Source: Alphaproteobacteria bacterium (GTDB lineage: Bacteria; Pseudomonadota; Alphaproteobacteria; Micavibrionales; UBA2020). Taken from it: DNA of 64,000 bases. The translations under genes and the position numbers were made by a program. Every line of letters starts with the position of its first letter. The stretch's first letter is position 1. The stretch covers positions 1,451,934 to 1,515,933 of the forward strand of contig JAICWS010000001.1 of the NCBI GenBank assembly GCA_025934695.1, written 5' to 3'. Shown here one piece after another: positions 28,430 to 37,820 of the stretch. The notes under the pieces were generated by a model. The model worked only from the letters and a program-made list of their open reading frames with translations. It searched no databases and was not told the DNA's origin.

Positions 28430-29083
28430 GTGGCCAGAACAACCATCGCCCTGTTGGCAGCCCTGTTGCTGCTGCCCGCTTCCGGCATCGCAGCGACCGC
28501 GACAACGGCCACGCCTGTCACGAACAGCATCAACCAGCCTTCCGCCATCGACGCGCTACGCAACCTGGGCCGCGCGCAGAGCCCGGAAGATGTCGCGCCG
28601 CCCAAAAGCAATTTCACCGATCCATCGGCCATCGCGGCGGCCGCCGACCGCGGCGATGCGATTGCGCAATTCAATCTCGGCCATGAATACGAAAGCGGAC
28701 AGGGACAGCCGAAGGACTTCACCGAGGCCGCCAAATGGTACCGCAAGTCCGCCCAGCAGGGTTACGCGCGCGCGCAATACAATATCGGCTATCTCTATGA
28801 CCAGGGCATCGGCGTACCACAGGATTACGAACAGGCTTATTTCTGGTGGACGCTTGCCGCGAAATCAGGCGAGGCCGCCTATGCGTCGAAGCGCGATGGG
28901 GTCGAGCTGTTCCTGAATACGGGCCAGATTGACAGCGTGCGCCAGAAAGTCGCGGCCTGGAAGCCGCTGACGGCCAGCGAAAGCGCCGATCCCTCAGCCC
29001 TCAAGCCGCACAAACATCGCGACTGCAAGGACGCAGAGCAAGGCGCCTGCGACGACCAGGGCACGCGCGACGAGCGTCCCTGA
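28430..29083 (+). CDS. secreted Sel1-repeat protein, with extended C-terminus
   Basis: Start GTG 28430 is chosen for its GGAGG site five bases upstream. The 217-residue protein has a signal peptide (ARTTIALLAALLLLPASGIA). Two Sel1/TPR-like repeats follow: GDAIAQFNLGHEYESGQGQ...AAKWYRKSA and GYARAQYNIGYLYDQGIGV...AYFWWTLAA. Sel1 repeats form helical solenoids that bind protein partners. The last 30 residues (from KPHKHRDCKDAEQGACDDQG) are hydrophilic and unlike the rest. They overlap a convergent small gene and probably arise from a lost stop codon: the paralogue at 31740 ends soon after the equivalent WKPL motif. Confidence 0.82.
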   Translation: MARTTIALLAALLLLPASGIAATATTATPVTNSINQPSAIDALRNLGRAQSPEDVAPPKSNFTDPSAIAAAADRGDAIAQFNLGHEYESGQGQPKDFTEAAKWYRKSAQQGYARAQYNIGYLYDQGIGVPQDYEQAYFWWTLAAKSGEAAYASKRDGVELFLNTGQIDSVRQKVAAWKPLTASESADPSALKPHKHRDCKDAEQGACDDQGTRDERP

Positions 29084-29128
29084 CCTGAGCTGCCGGGCGC
29101 GCCTGACAGCGCCGGTGATTTCTGCCAT
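28994..29128 (-). CDS. small single-span membrane protein, 44 aa, antisense to the Sel1 gene end
   Basis: The minus-strand frame starts at ATG 29128 with an AGGA site 7 bases upstream and stops at 28994. The product begins MAEITGAVRRARQLRSG and then has one hydrophobic segment, TLVARALVVAGALLCVLAVA, ending FVRLEG. That is a plausible one-span membrane protein with a basic cytoplasmic N-terminus. It overlaps the last 90 bases of the Sel1 gene on the other strand. Too short to assign a family; it may not be real. Confidence 0.4.
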   Translation of the reverse strand: MAEITGAVRRARQLRSGTLVARALVVAGALLCVLAVAMFVRLEG

Positions 29129-29235
29129 TATTTTTCCTAAACAGGACGTTTGTCCGCTTTCCCTTCACGAAACCGTCTGCCCACGGTCATGACACGGAAG
29201 CGGCGGACGGAACCCTGCGCAGGGCGTGCGCTTTT

Positions 29236-30615
29236 TTAAGGTTTTCCCAGTTGTTCCAGCGCCTGCTTGGCGCGGCTGTCGCCGCCGTCGGCGGCTTTTT
29301 TATACCAGAAAACCGCCTTGTCCTGATCCTTCGGCACGACTTTGCCGTCGAGATAAAGGCCGGCCAGCTCGTACTGTGAATTGGTGACGCCCTTGTTGGC
29401 GGCTTTCGTCATCCAGTCCACGCCTTCCGCCACGCGGTTCGCATTGATGAGCAGCAGCGCGACGTCGGATTCCGCCAGCGCGTCGCCCTGCCCGGCCGCC
29501 TTCAGCAGCCATTTGAGCGCCTGGTCGGGGTCCTTTTCGACGCCGAGGCCCTCGGAATAGCGCGAGCCCAGCTGGTACTCCGCGTCGGCTTCACCCTTCG
29601 CGGCGCGCGCGCGCAGGCTGTCGAGGCTTTCGGTGGGCTTGAGGTTGTCGATGTTCTTCAGCACGTCCGCGGCTTTCTTGTTGCCTTGCGCGGCCGCCTT
29701 GCCCAGCCAGTACTTCGCCTTTTCCTTGTCGGGCGTCTGGCCGAAGATATCGGTCGTGAGGCCGAGACCCAAGATGTATTCCGCGCGGTCATAACCGGTT
29801 TCGGCGGCGCGCTGCATCAGCGCAAAGCCGGCGGTTACATTCTTGGGCATGCCGGTGCCCGAGATCTGCATCGTCGCCAGTTGCAGCATCGCCTCGGGAT
29901 CTCCCTTGGCGGCGGACTTTTTGATTTGCGCGATCTGGGCGGCGGCGGCGTCATCTTCCTTGCGCGCTTCTTCCGGCGCGGCTTTCGGCGCGGGAGCTGT
30001 CGCGACGGCGAAGGCGTCGTCGAGGTTTTTTGCCGTTGCGGCGCAGTCGGTCTTCGCGAAAGCGCCCTGGTTATAATTCAACTGGGCGGCACCTTCGGCC
30101 ATGCCCAGCGTCAGGTGCGCCATGAACTCCTCATGGTCGTCGACGAGCTTCGCGTCGATGAAGGGCGTCGCTTTCAAACGCTTCTCGCGCAGGGCCGCGC
30201 GCTGCTCCTTGTCGAGGGCCGCAAGCTGGTTGCGCAGCACGCCCAGTTCGGACTGGTACTTCGCCCGGTCCTTCGCGATCGCCGCGCCGCTTTTTCCTTC
30301 GCAGTACTGTTCTTCCTTCGCCGTGATCGCGAGCTGCGCCTCGGGCGTCACGGTGTCGAGGAACTTCGCCTGGAAGTCCTTCAGCACCGCCTGCTGTTCG
30401 GGCGTCAGCTGGCCAACGGCGTTTTTATATGCGCCTTCCTGCTGCTGGAGGGCGGGGTCGATCCTGACCGAAATTTTCGGCTTTTCTGGCGCCGCCGCGG
30501 GCGCCGGCTGGCCGGCGGGGGGCAACAGCGAGCTGATCGGTGGGTCGCTCGCCTGCGCGGCGCCAGACGCCAGCAGGAGGCAGAGGACGGCAAAAGTCTG
30601 GAAGGATAATTTCAT
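29236..30615 (-). CDS. secreted Sel1-repeat protein, 459 aa
   Basis: ATG 30615 has an AAGGGA site and opens a signal peptide (KLSFQTFAVLCLLLASGAAQA). Residues about 50-230 form a helical, Gln/Lys-rich region with the motif QLTPEQQAVLKDFQAKFLD. From about 250 to the end there are Sel1 repeats, including GDPEAMLQLATMQISGTGM, GYDRAEYILGLGL, GEADAEYQLGSRYSEGLGV and GVTNSQYELAGLYLDGKVV. A periplasmic scaffold or adaptor role is likely from the repeats; no partner is evident beyond the other Sel1 genes here. Confidence 0.85.
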   Translation of the reverse strand: MKLSFQTFAVLCLLLASGAAQASDPPISSLLPPAGQPAPAAAPEKPKISVRIDPALQQQEGAYKNAVGQLTPEQQAVLKDFQAKFLDTVTPEAQLAITAKEEQYCEGKSGAAIAKDRAKYQSELGVLRNQLAALDKEQRAALREKRLKATPFIDAKLVDDHEEFMAHLTLGMAEGAAQLNYNQGAFAKTDCAATAKNLDDAFAVATAPAPKAAPEEARKEDDAAAAQIAQIKKSAAKGDPEAMLQLATMQISGTGMPKNVTAGFALMQRAAETGYDRAEYILGLGLTTDIFGQTPDKEKAKYWLGKAAAQGNKKAADVLKNIDNLKPTESLDSLRARAAKGEADAEYQLGSRYSEGLGVEKDPDQALKWLLKAAGQGDALAESDVALLLINANRVAEGVDWMTKAANKGVTNSQYELAGLYLDGKVVPKDQDKAVFWYKKAADGGDSRAKQALEQLGKP

Positions 30616-30887
30616 GCAACAATCCCTTTTCGCTTGGAAATCGGACCCCTTTACAACCGGTGTCACCGGCATTTTGTTGCAAGATATCAGCAACAATTCG
30701 GTCCCGACAGGTGTTTTGATAAGTCGCCTCTCCGGCACTGCATGCACTTTCTCCTTTGAGCCAAAGGATTGATTTTGCGGGTGAAATTTCCACGACCCGG
30801 GAGGATATCCTATAAGACTTGTATGAATGCAGGATTTAGCATAAGATGGAGTTAATGGAATCAGGCAACGGGAGCGGGGAGGCTTGA

Positions 30888-31154
30888 ATGAAACGGGGTT
30901 TGGGAACGAGTTTTGCGGCCGTGGCGGGATTGTCGCGGCTTTACGCGGCGGCGGAAGCCATCGAAACCGTGAGCCTGATCTTCAAGCTCGCCAGCATCGA
31001 CAGCGGACCGACGCCCGAACAGAAGGCCGCCCTGCAGGCCGCGGATGACCGGCGCAAGGCCGCTATCGCCCTCGAAGACGCCCAGCGCCAGGAAGCCGCC
31101 GCCGAAGAAGACCGCCGCCGCGCCTTCTTCTCCACCCCGGCGCCGGCGTATTAA
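30888..31154 (+). CDS. small hypothetical helical protein, 88 aa
   Basis: ATG 30888 has a GGGGAGG site. The product has a weakly hydrophobic N-terminal half (GTSFAAVAGLSRLYAAAEAI), then an Ala/Arg/Glu-rich helix likely to form a coiled coil (KAAIALEDAQRQEAAAEEDR) and a short STPAPAY tail. No family recognised. It lies alone between two leftward genes. Confidence 0.55.
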   Translation: MKRGLGTSFAAVAGLSRLYAAAEAIETVSLIFKLASIDSGPTPEQKAALQAADDRRKAAIALEDAQRQEAAAEEDRRRAFFSTPAPAY

Positions 31155-31182
31155 AAGTCACTTCGAATAGGCCGGAAATACT

Positions 31183-31218
31183 TTGCCCCTCTCCCGCAGA
31201 TCGCGGGGAGAGGGGCAA
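31183..31218. terminator. strong GC hairpin TTGCCCCTCTCCCGC/GCGGGGAGAGGGGCAA
   Basis: Arms of 15 and 16 bases pair with a single bulge around a 5-base loop. It lies between the convergent 88-residue gene and the 122-residue gene and can act in both directions, though the T-runs are poor. The sequence also resembles a dispersed CCCCTCTCCC palindrome found in many Proteobacteria. Confidence 0.55.
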
Positions 31219-31245
31219 GTCATTCCGGTCAGGCCTGGTGAAGCC

Positions 31246-31614
31246 TTAATCCAGCGAAGGATCGTTCAGGATCGTGCTAAGAGGCGGAGGATTGCCGCCG
31301 AGGTCGCGAAGCGCGCGATGCGCGTCCTTGATCGCCTGCTTGTTTTCGAACTGGCTGAAGTGGATGATCTGCATCGCCGTCGAGGCGCCGCGAGCATCAT
31401 AGCCCTTGGTGTCGACGATCACGGTCGTCTGATACGAGTTGAAATCGAACACATGCATCAGGATTGAATTCAGGTCGCGGGTGACCGGCACATAGCGGCG
31501 GTACATCACAAGCCGGTCATCGAGGCGTTGATAGCCTTCGAAATTCCAGCGCTCGCTTTTTTCCTTGTCGTCGCGTACGAGTCTCAGGTCGTTCTTTTTG
31601 TCTGCCATGGCCAT
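31246..31614 (-). CDS. conserved hypothetical protein, 122 aa
   Basis: I chose ATG 31614, with GGAG 9 bases upstream; an upstream ATG at 31644 lacks a site. The product is charged at the N-terminus (DKKNDLRLVRDDKEKSERWN) and then shows alternating hydrophobic residues (RLVMYRRYVPVTRDLNSILM, TTVIVDTKG) suggesting a small alpha/beta domain. There is no signal peptide. Family not recognised. Confidence 0.65.
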   Translation of the reverse strand: MAMADKKNDLRLVRDDKEKSERWNFEGYQRLDDRLVMYRRYVPVTRDLNSILMHVFDFNSYQTTVIVDTKGYDARGASTAMQIIHFSQFENKQAIKDAHRALRDLGGNPPPLSTILNDPSLD

Positions 31615-31739
31615 GTCAATAATCTCCCGTTTGAATAGATCCAATGAAGAAACAACAGATAAAGGCCATGCTAGGGCAAAAAAGTTAAATAGTGATTAAC
31701 CCTTGAAAACACTGGAAGCTTTGGCAAAAGACGCGCGGA

Positions 31740-32360
31740 TTATTTCGAAGCCGGGACGCTCAGCGGCTTCCAGGACTCGGCACGACGGCGCACCGAGTCC
31801 TTTTGCTGCTCGCTTATCGCACCCATGATCTGATCGCGCACGATCGGAGAGACGCTGAACGTGCCGCGCAACGCGAGCGTCAGCCAGAACGCGGCTTCGA
31901 CGGGATCCTTTTTGACGCCGTCGCCGTGCGCATAGAGCAGCGCCAGCTGGAACTGCGCCGCGCGCATGTTGCGGTCGGCTGCCATGCGGAACCATTTCGC
32001 GGCCTCCGCGTAATCGGTCGCGACCCCGGCGCCGTCCGCGTACAGGTTGCCGAGATTGAATTCAGCGTCGGCGTATCCTTCATCACCCGCCTTGCGCCAC
32101 CAGCGGATCGCCTCTTTCTCATCCGCTTTGACGCCGATGCCCTCGTCGTAAAGCGCGCCCAGGCGGAATTGCGCTTCCGGATCGCCCTTTTCGGCGCGGA
32201 CGCGGAGGTCTGCCGCCTGCTTCGCCAGTTCTTCCGGCGACGGGACAGCGGCGACGGGCGGCGGCGCGGGTTTGGTTTCTTCGCGCGACAGCTGGAGGAG
32301 GTAATAACCACCAGCCGACAGGAACAGCAGGATGAGGACGGGGAATAGGGCGCTTTTCAT
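31740..32360 (-). CDS. membrane-anchored Sel1-repeat protein, 206 aa
   Basis: ATG 32360 opens an N-terminal membrane anchor (SALFPVLILLFLSAGGYYLL). A Pro-rich linker and Sel1 repeats follow: GDPEAQFRLGALYDEGIGV, GYADAEFNLGNLYADGAGV and NMRAAQFQLALLYAHGDGV, the last followed by a longer helical end (RRRAESWKPLSVPASK). It resembles the protein at 28430-29083 in layout and in its terminal WKPL motif, so the two are probably paralogues. It lies downstream of the OmpR-type regulator gene on the same strand with an 87-base gap. Confidence 0.85.
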   Translation of the reverse strand: MKSALFPVLILLFLSAGGYYLLQLSREETKPAPPPVAAVPSPEELAKQAADLRVRAEKGDPEAQFRLGALYDEGIGVKADEKEAIRWWRKAGDEGYADAEFNLGNLYADGAGVATDYAEAAKWFRMAADRNMRAAQFQLALLYAHGDGVKKDPVEAAFWLTLALRGTFSVSPIVRDQIMGAISEQQKDSVRRRAESWKPLSVPASK

Positions 32361-32446
32361 GGCGAATGATCCTAAAGACGTGAATGCCGTTTGCCTGCCC
32401 GAAACAGGCCTTATTATAGCGTAAAATGGGACGAGGATAAATCTCG

Positions 32447-33178
32447 TCAATCGGGCAAAGGCTCGGTCACGCAGGCGAGCATATAGCCCGCTCCCCGCAC
32501 GGTCTGGATGAGCTGGCCCTCCTTCGCATCGTCGCCGATCTTGCGCCGGATGCGGGCGACCTGGATGTCGATGGCGCGGTCGTTGGTATGCAGGGCATCA
32601 GCCGCGCGCGCCTTTTCCAAAAGCTGTTCGCGGCTTAAGACCCGGTTCGGGGCCTCGGCGAGCGCCTCGAGCAGGCGGAATTCCATCGCCGTCAGGTTGC
32701 AGGATTTTCCGTTCGCGCGGAAAGCCTGGAACTTGTTGGGATCGAGCGTAATATCACCGAATTTGATGCGCGGCCGCGCAGCGCTTTCCTTTTTGACGCC
32801 GCCTGTCTTGCCCTGGTAGCGCCGGACGTTGGCTTTCACCCGCGCCAGAAGCTCGGTCACCTCGAAGGGCTTGGCAAGATAGTCGTCCGCGCCCATCTCG
32901 AGGCCGACGACCTTGTCCACGAGCGTGCCCTTCCCGCTCACAACAATGACAGGCGCATCCGTCGACTCGCGGATGCCCGCGATGAGGTTCAGGCCGTTGG
33001 CGTCGGGCAGGTTGAGGTCGAGAAGGATCGCATCCGTTCCCTTGACGCGCAGGATGCGCAGGGCTTCGTCGCCGCGCGAGGCCGTGAAGACGACATAGCC
33101 GTTGTCTTCCAGGCTTTCGCGGATGAGGTCGCGCACCGCGGCATTGTCTTCGATGACGAGTACGTTTGGTTTGGTCAT
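32447..33178 (-). CDS. OmpR/PhoB-family response regulator
   Basis: The 243-residue protein has a receiver domain (VLVIEDNAAVRDLIRESLED; phosphoacceptor Asp in AILLDLNLPDANG; Lys in YLAKPFEV). A winged-helix DNA-binding domain follows from about residue 135 (LTAMEFRLLEALAEAPNRVLSREQL, RAIDIQVARIRRKIGDD, IQTVRGAGYML). No histidine kinase gene is adjacent, so it is an orphan here. It may control the neighbouring Sel1 gene, which is inference from position. Confidence 0.92.
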   Translation of the reverse strand: MTKPNVLVIEDNAAVRDLIRESLEDNGYVVFTASRGDEALRILRVKGTDAILLDLNLPDANGLNLIAGIRESTDAPVIVVSGKGTLVDKVVGLEMGADDYLAKPFEVTELLARVKANVRRYQGKTGGVKKESAARPRIKFGDITLDPNKFQAFRANGKSCNLTAMEFRLLEALAEAPNRVLSREQLLEKARAADALHTNDRAIDIQVARIRRKIGDDAKEGQLIQTVRGAGYMLACVTEPLPD

Positions 33179-33266
33179 GCGGTCCTTCGTCCCGGATTAC
33201 TACAGCATGGGATATCCCGGGACGCCAACCCTGAATTATTAGCCATAAAATAATAGGGGTGCCTTT

Positions 33267-34397
33267 TCAGGGCTGCCTGAACTTCAACGGCCTGCCTACG
33301 GCGACGGGTTTGAGCAGCACCGTCTTGGCCTTTTCTGCAGCGGCCAGAATAACCTGCACCAGCTCAGGCTTGTCGTGGGCCTGGAAGAGGATGGACTTCT
33401 CGTCGGTCAGCCCCTGCGCGACCGGATCGGCTCCTCGCTCGAGCAGATGCTCGAGAACGGCGCGGTTGCCGTGATTGAGCGCGCAGCTGAGCGGCGTGGC
33501 ATTTGTTTGCGGCGAGCGCAGGTTAATGTCGGCGCCCGCTTTCAGCAGCATGTCGATGATCGCCGTGTTCCCCTTGCGGATCGCGACGATCATCGCAGGA
33601 TCCGCGCCGAAATCGGCGGCACCGTCCGGTTTTGCGCCTTTTGCCAGCAGCGCCTGCACGGCGTCAGCGTCTTCGCTGTCAGCGGCCTTGTCGAGTGCCC
33701 GCGCCTCGTCAACGCCAGGAAACAGGAAACGCAGATGAGGACGGTTGCAGAAGACGGAAAACTTGTCGCTTTTCGAAGGCTCGTACCCGCGGTCCATCAG
33801 CAGCTTCAGCGATGCTGCGCGCCGTTCCAGCTTCTCGGCAGGTTCGTCGATGCGGTTGATGATGACGCAGTCGAAAACGTCCCGGCTGCCGCCGCCGATG
33901 GAAGCGTCTCCGAGCTGGTAGCGCGGCTTGTCGGTCCGGATCGCCTTCGCGTCGGCCCCGTGGTCGAGCAGGATGCGCATATTATCCGGGCAGCCGGATG
34001 CCGCGGCGCGCAGGAACGGCGTCTCGCCATTGTTCAGGACGGCGTCGACCGTCGCGCCGGATACAATCAGTTGCTCGATCGCCGGCCCGGCATCGGTCCG
34101 CGCGCTGACGATCATCAGGGGCGTTTCGCCTTTGTCGTTTTGCGCATTGCATTCCGCGCCGCCCGCGACCAAGGCGGCCATCGTCCGTGCGGTCTTGCCG
34201 CCGTCGCCTTTGCCGCCGGCGAAATCCTCCGCGAGCTGCACAAGTCTTCGGGACAATGTTTCCACGGAGAGGTGAGGCACCACCTCTTCCTCTTCCGGTG
34301 CCGTTTGCGGGACGATCGACGCGGCAGAATCCCCGTCCGCGGCCTTACTGCGGAACAGTTTTGACAGATCGAAGCCGAAATATTTTTTGGCGCGCAT
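33267..34397 (-). CDS. ankyrin-repeat protein, 376 aa
   Basis: There is no signal peptide. Residues 1-60 are charged and unstructured. Ankyrin repeats run from about residue 70 to 350, including NDKGETPLMIVSA, NNGETPFLRAAASG, MRILLDHGADAKA, NTAIIDMLLKAGADINLRSP and NRAVLEHLLERGADPVAQG. A non-repeat insert near 165-230 (with KFSVFCNRPHLRFLFPG) interrupts the array. Ankyrin arrays bind protein partners. The start has a poor ribosome-binding site. It lies upstream of and on the same strand as the OmpR-type gene. Confidence 0.88.
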   Translation of the reverse strand: MRAKKYFGFDLSKLFRSKAADGDSAASIVPQTAPEEEEVVPHLSVETLSRRLVQLAEDFAGGKGDGGKTARTMAALVAGGAECNAQNDKGETPLMIVSARTDAGPAIEQLIVSGATVDAVLNNGETPFLRAAASGCPDNMRILLDHGADAKAIRTDKPRYQLGDASIGGGSRDVFDCVIINRIDEPAEKLERRAASLKLLMDRGYEPSKSDKFSVFCNRPHLRFLFPGVDEARALDKAADSEDADAVQALLAKGAKPDGAADFGADPAMIVAIRKGNTAIIDMLLKAGADINLRSPQTNATPLSCALNHGNRAVLEHLLERGADPVAQGLTDEKSILFQAHDKPELVQVILAAAEKAKTVLLKPVAVGRPLKFRQP

Positions 34398-34627
34398 GGG
34401 GCAAAAACCAATGTAAAATCAAAGGCGAGTTACATTACCATAATAAATTTTCCCGGTCAAAGAAATTTGGAGAATGTCATTACCGGCATCTCCCTGTTTT
34501 ATCGGGTGTTTTCGCTCCCGTCACAATTTCGCCACCAAAAAACCTTTGGCCCGTCATCCATGCTGCACGGCTTGAGCGCAGGATCGAATGAGATACCGAC
34601 AGCGATTTTTGAAAGGGAGCAAGGGGC

Positions 34628-35128
34628 ATGGCGCGGGCTTTGTCGTTCGTGCGGAACATCCTGTTCGTGGCGCTCGCCGCCGGCGCGGGCGCCGCGATTT
34701 TCCTCTACCTGCTCTACCTCGTCATGGACTTCCAGATGAACCTGGAAACGCCGCGGCCCGTCCGCTTCATTCCCAATGCCAGCGACGCGCGCGATTTCCT
34801 GTGCCTGTTTTGCGCCGGTTACGCTTTCGCGGCGCCCGCGCTCTTCTGCCTTTATTTCCCCGCCGCCATGGCGCTGTGGAAACGGAAAAGCCGGGCCTGG
34901 ATGTTTGCCGCCCTGTCCCTGCTTATCGCCGCGCCCTATGGCTGGTGCGTGTTCGCCTTTTTAAACCGGGAAGATGGCAACCGTAATTTTGCCGCGCTAA
35001 ATTTGTTCGGCTGGCTTATCATCACCGGTTTTTCGTTCACGGGAGTGCTGACCGGGTTCTTTCACCATCGCTTGCTGCATCTTTGGCGCAGGCGCTCGGG
35101 CGGGATTCCTAGCGCGACAGATCCTTGA
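34628..35128 (+). CDS. membrane protein of unknown function, four predicted helices
   Basis: ATG 34628 follows an AAGGGAGCAAGGGG stretch. The 166-residue protein has hydrophobic segments near residues 8-33 (ILFVALAAGAGAAIFLYLLY), 57-83, 90-112 (AWMFAALSLLIAAPYGWCVF) and 123-148, and a short basic tail. No family recognised. Its 3' end overlaps the convergent response-regulator gene by 20 bases. Confidence 0.7.
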   Translation: MARALSFVRNILFVALAAGAGAAIFLYLLYLVMDFQMNLETPRPVRFIPNASDARDFLCLFCAGYAFAAPALFCLYFPAAMALWKRKSRAWMFAALSLLIAAPYGWCVFAFLNREDGNRNFAALNLFGWLIITGFSFTGVLTGFFHHRLLHLWRRRSGGIPSATDP

Positions 35129-35492
35129 GGATATCGAGCAGCCCGGGAAAATCGACGGGCTTCGCAAGCGTCGCATCCGCGCCCAGTTCCTGCGCGGTGG
35201 CAAGATTGTCGCCCGCCTTGGAGCCGCCGCCGCCCGACATGGCGACGATGCGCACGCCGGGAAATTTGCGCTTCACGTCCGCGATGACCTCGAGCCCCGA
35301 GAGTCCCGGCATGATGATGTCGGTGACCACGATGTCGGGAAGCGGCCCCTTCGCCAGCATCTCGAGCCCGCTTTCGCCGTCCGGCGCGGAAGTGACGTCA
35401 TAGCCGAAGCTTTCCACGACTTCGCAGATGATCTGCAGCACGAGGTCGTCGTCGTCGATGATGAGGATGCGTTTTTTTGTTCCGCCCGCCAT
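35109..35492 (-). CDS. single-domain response regulator (CheY-like)
   Basis: The 127-residue protein is only a receiver domain: acidic pocket in ILIIDDDDLVLQIICEVVES, phosphoacceptor Asp in IVVTDIIMPGLSG, switch Ser in IVAMSGGGGSK and Lys in TLAKPVDFPG. Its start lies 3 bases after the stop of the kinase gene upstream, so they form one operon and it is the probable phosphorylation partner. It has no output domain, so it acts by protein contact. Confidence 0.9.
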   Translation of the reverse strand: MAGGTKKRILIIDDDDLVLQIICEVVESFGYDVTSAPDGESGLEMLAKGPLPDIVVTDIIMPGLSGLEVIADVKRKFPGVRIVAMSGGGGSKAGDNLATAQELGADATLAKPVDFPGLLDILKDLSR

Positions 35493-35495
35493 GCG

Positions 35496-36701
<1,206 letters not shown>

Positions 36702-36848
36702 GGCTGGAGACCGGCCGCGTGTGCGATGAGAAGCACGGTGATATTTTCCACATTCCGCTGCAGCGTCAAGGGCTCTTCCTCCGAAAGCTTCCCGCTCAAC
36801 TGTAAGCCGCCCGGCAAATCGGCTCAAGTGTCCGATGTATGTGAAAGA

Positions 36849-36905
36849 GGGCCCTGAAACGATGGGAGCAAATCCCGTCGTTGGGATTAAGCCGTCTCAG
36901 GGTCC
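36849..36905 (-). terminator. nested hairpin downstream of the Crp/Fnr gene
   Basis: The outer arms GGGCCCTGAAACG (36849-36861) and CGTCTCAGGGTCC (36893-36905) pair in 11 of 13 positions. An inner perfect stem AATCCC-GTCGTT-GGGATT lies between. On the minus strand it begins about 20 bases after the regulator stop and is followed by a weak CTCTTTC tract. A structured terminator is the simplest reading; a small structured RNA is possible. Confidence 0.45.
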
Positions 36906-36925
36906 TTTTCGTGCCGGAGGCAGTC

Positions 36926-37726
36926 TCAGGCCGTGGCCGCTTTTCCCATTGGGGCAGAAAAGGCAGGTTGCGTGGCCACGGCCATCTCTTGCGTTGCGCG
37001 CAGGCGCGCGCCGCGGCATTCGCCTTCGGCTGTGCAGTTCTTGCAGCAGAACTTCGACAGGGCGCAGAAGCTTTCGATGCGCACCTCCGTGCCTTTGCAG
37101 GTAACCTCCGCCTCCTTCAATTGCGCGAGCGCGCGCGAGAAGGTCTCCGGTTTCATGCCGAGCTGCGCAGCGGCGAGCGCCTTGTCGTAAGGGAAAGTGA
37201 AAGTCCCGCCAGTGCCGAGCATAGCGGCGGACAGGCGCAGCAGCAGGCATCCGGCGCGTTGCGCGCTGGTTTGCAGCGCAATGTGCTCCTTGTCCATCTG
37301 CTGGTTGCGGATTTCGCGCGACATCGAAACCATGATGCGCCTGAGAATGTCGGGGTTCTGGCGCGCGCGGCTTTCAAGAAGCGCCGCCGGAATTTCGATG
37401 ATCTTCGCCTCTTCAGCGGCTTCCGCCGTGTAAGAGTAAACGCTGCCCGAGAAGACAGCGGCTTCGGCAAAAATGTCGCCGCGCGTAAATAGCGCCATCA
37501 CCGCCTCGTCGCCCGCGTCGGTGTGGCGCGACAGCTTGACCCAGCCGCTCATGATGACGAAGAAACGGTCGGCGGCATCGCCCTGGCGCAGCATCTGCTC
37601 GCCTTTTTTGTAAGTCTGGACGCGCGCGGCGCCGATGAATGCGAGAAGGTCGTCCGCTGCGATGCCTTTGAAGAATTCAAGGGCGCTCACGAAAGTGCCG
37701 GCCTGGTTTTCGATATTGGACGCCAT
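36926..37726 (-). CDS. Crp/Fnr-family regulator with C-terminal cysteine cluster
   Basis: The 266-residue protein has a cyclic-nucleotide-type sensor fold (about 15-130; KKGEQMLRQGDAADRFFVIM and TRGDIFAEAAVFSG), a long dimer helix, and a winged helix whose recognition helix reads MKPETFSRALAQLKE. The E-x-x-S-R pattern is the FNR type that reads TTGA half-sites. There is no N-terminal cysteine set as in FNR. Instead Cys221, Cys227, Cys228, Cys231 and Cys237 form C-x5-CC-x2-C-x5-C after the DNA-binding domain, suggesting a metal, Fe-S or redox switch. Three matching sites occur in the window. Confidence 0.9.
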   Translation of the reverse strand: MASNIENQAGTFVSALEFFKGIAADDLLAFIGAARVQTYKKGEQMLRQGDAADRFFVIMSGWVKLSRHTDAGDEAVMALFTRGDIFAEAAVFSGSVYSYTAEAAEEAKIIEIPAALLESRARQNPDILRRIMVSMSREIRNQQMDKEHIALQTSAQRAGCLLLRLSAAMLGTGGTFTFPYDKALAAAQLGMKPETFSRALAQLKEAEVTCKGTEVRIESFCALSKFCCKNCTAEGECRGARLRATQEMAVATQPAFSAPMGKAATA

Positions 37727-37820
37727 GATATCCTGCCTTCCAGCGGATGGATCGGGTCATATAAGTCCAATCTAGCGGCGCGGGATTTCAGGAGTTCTTC
37801 CGGATTATTTCTATTGTGTA

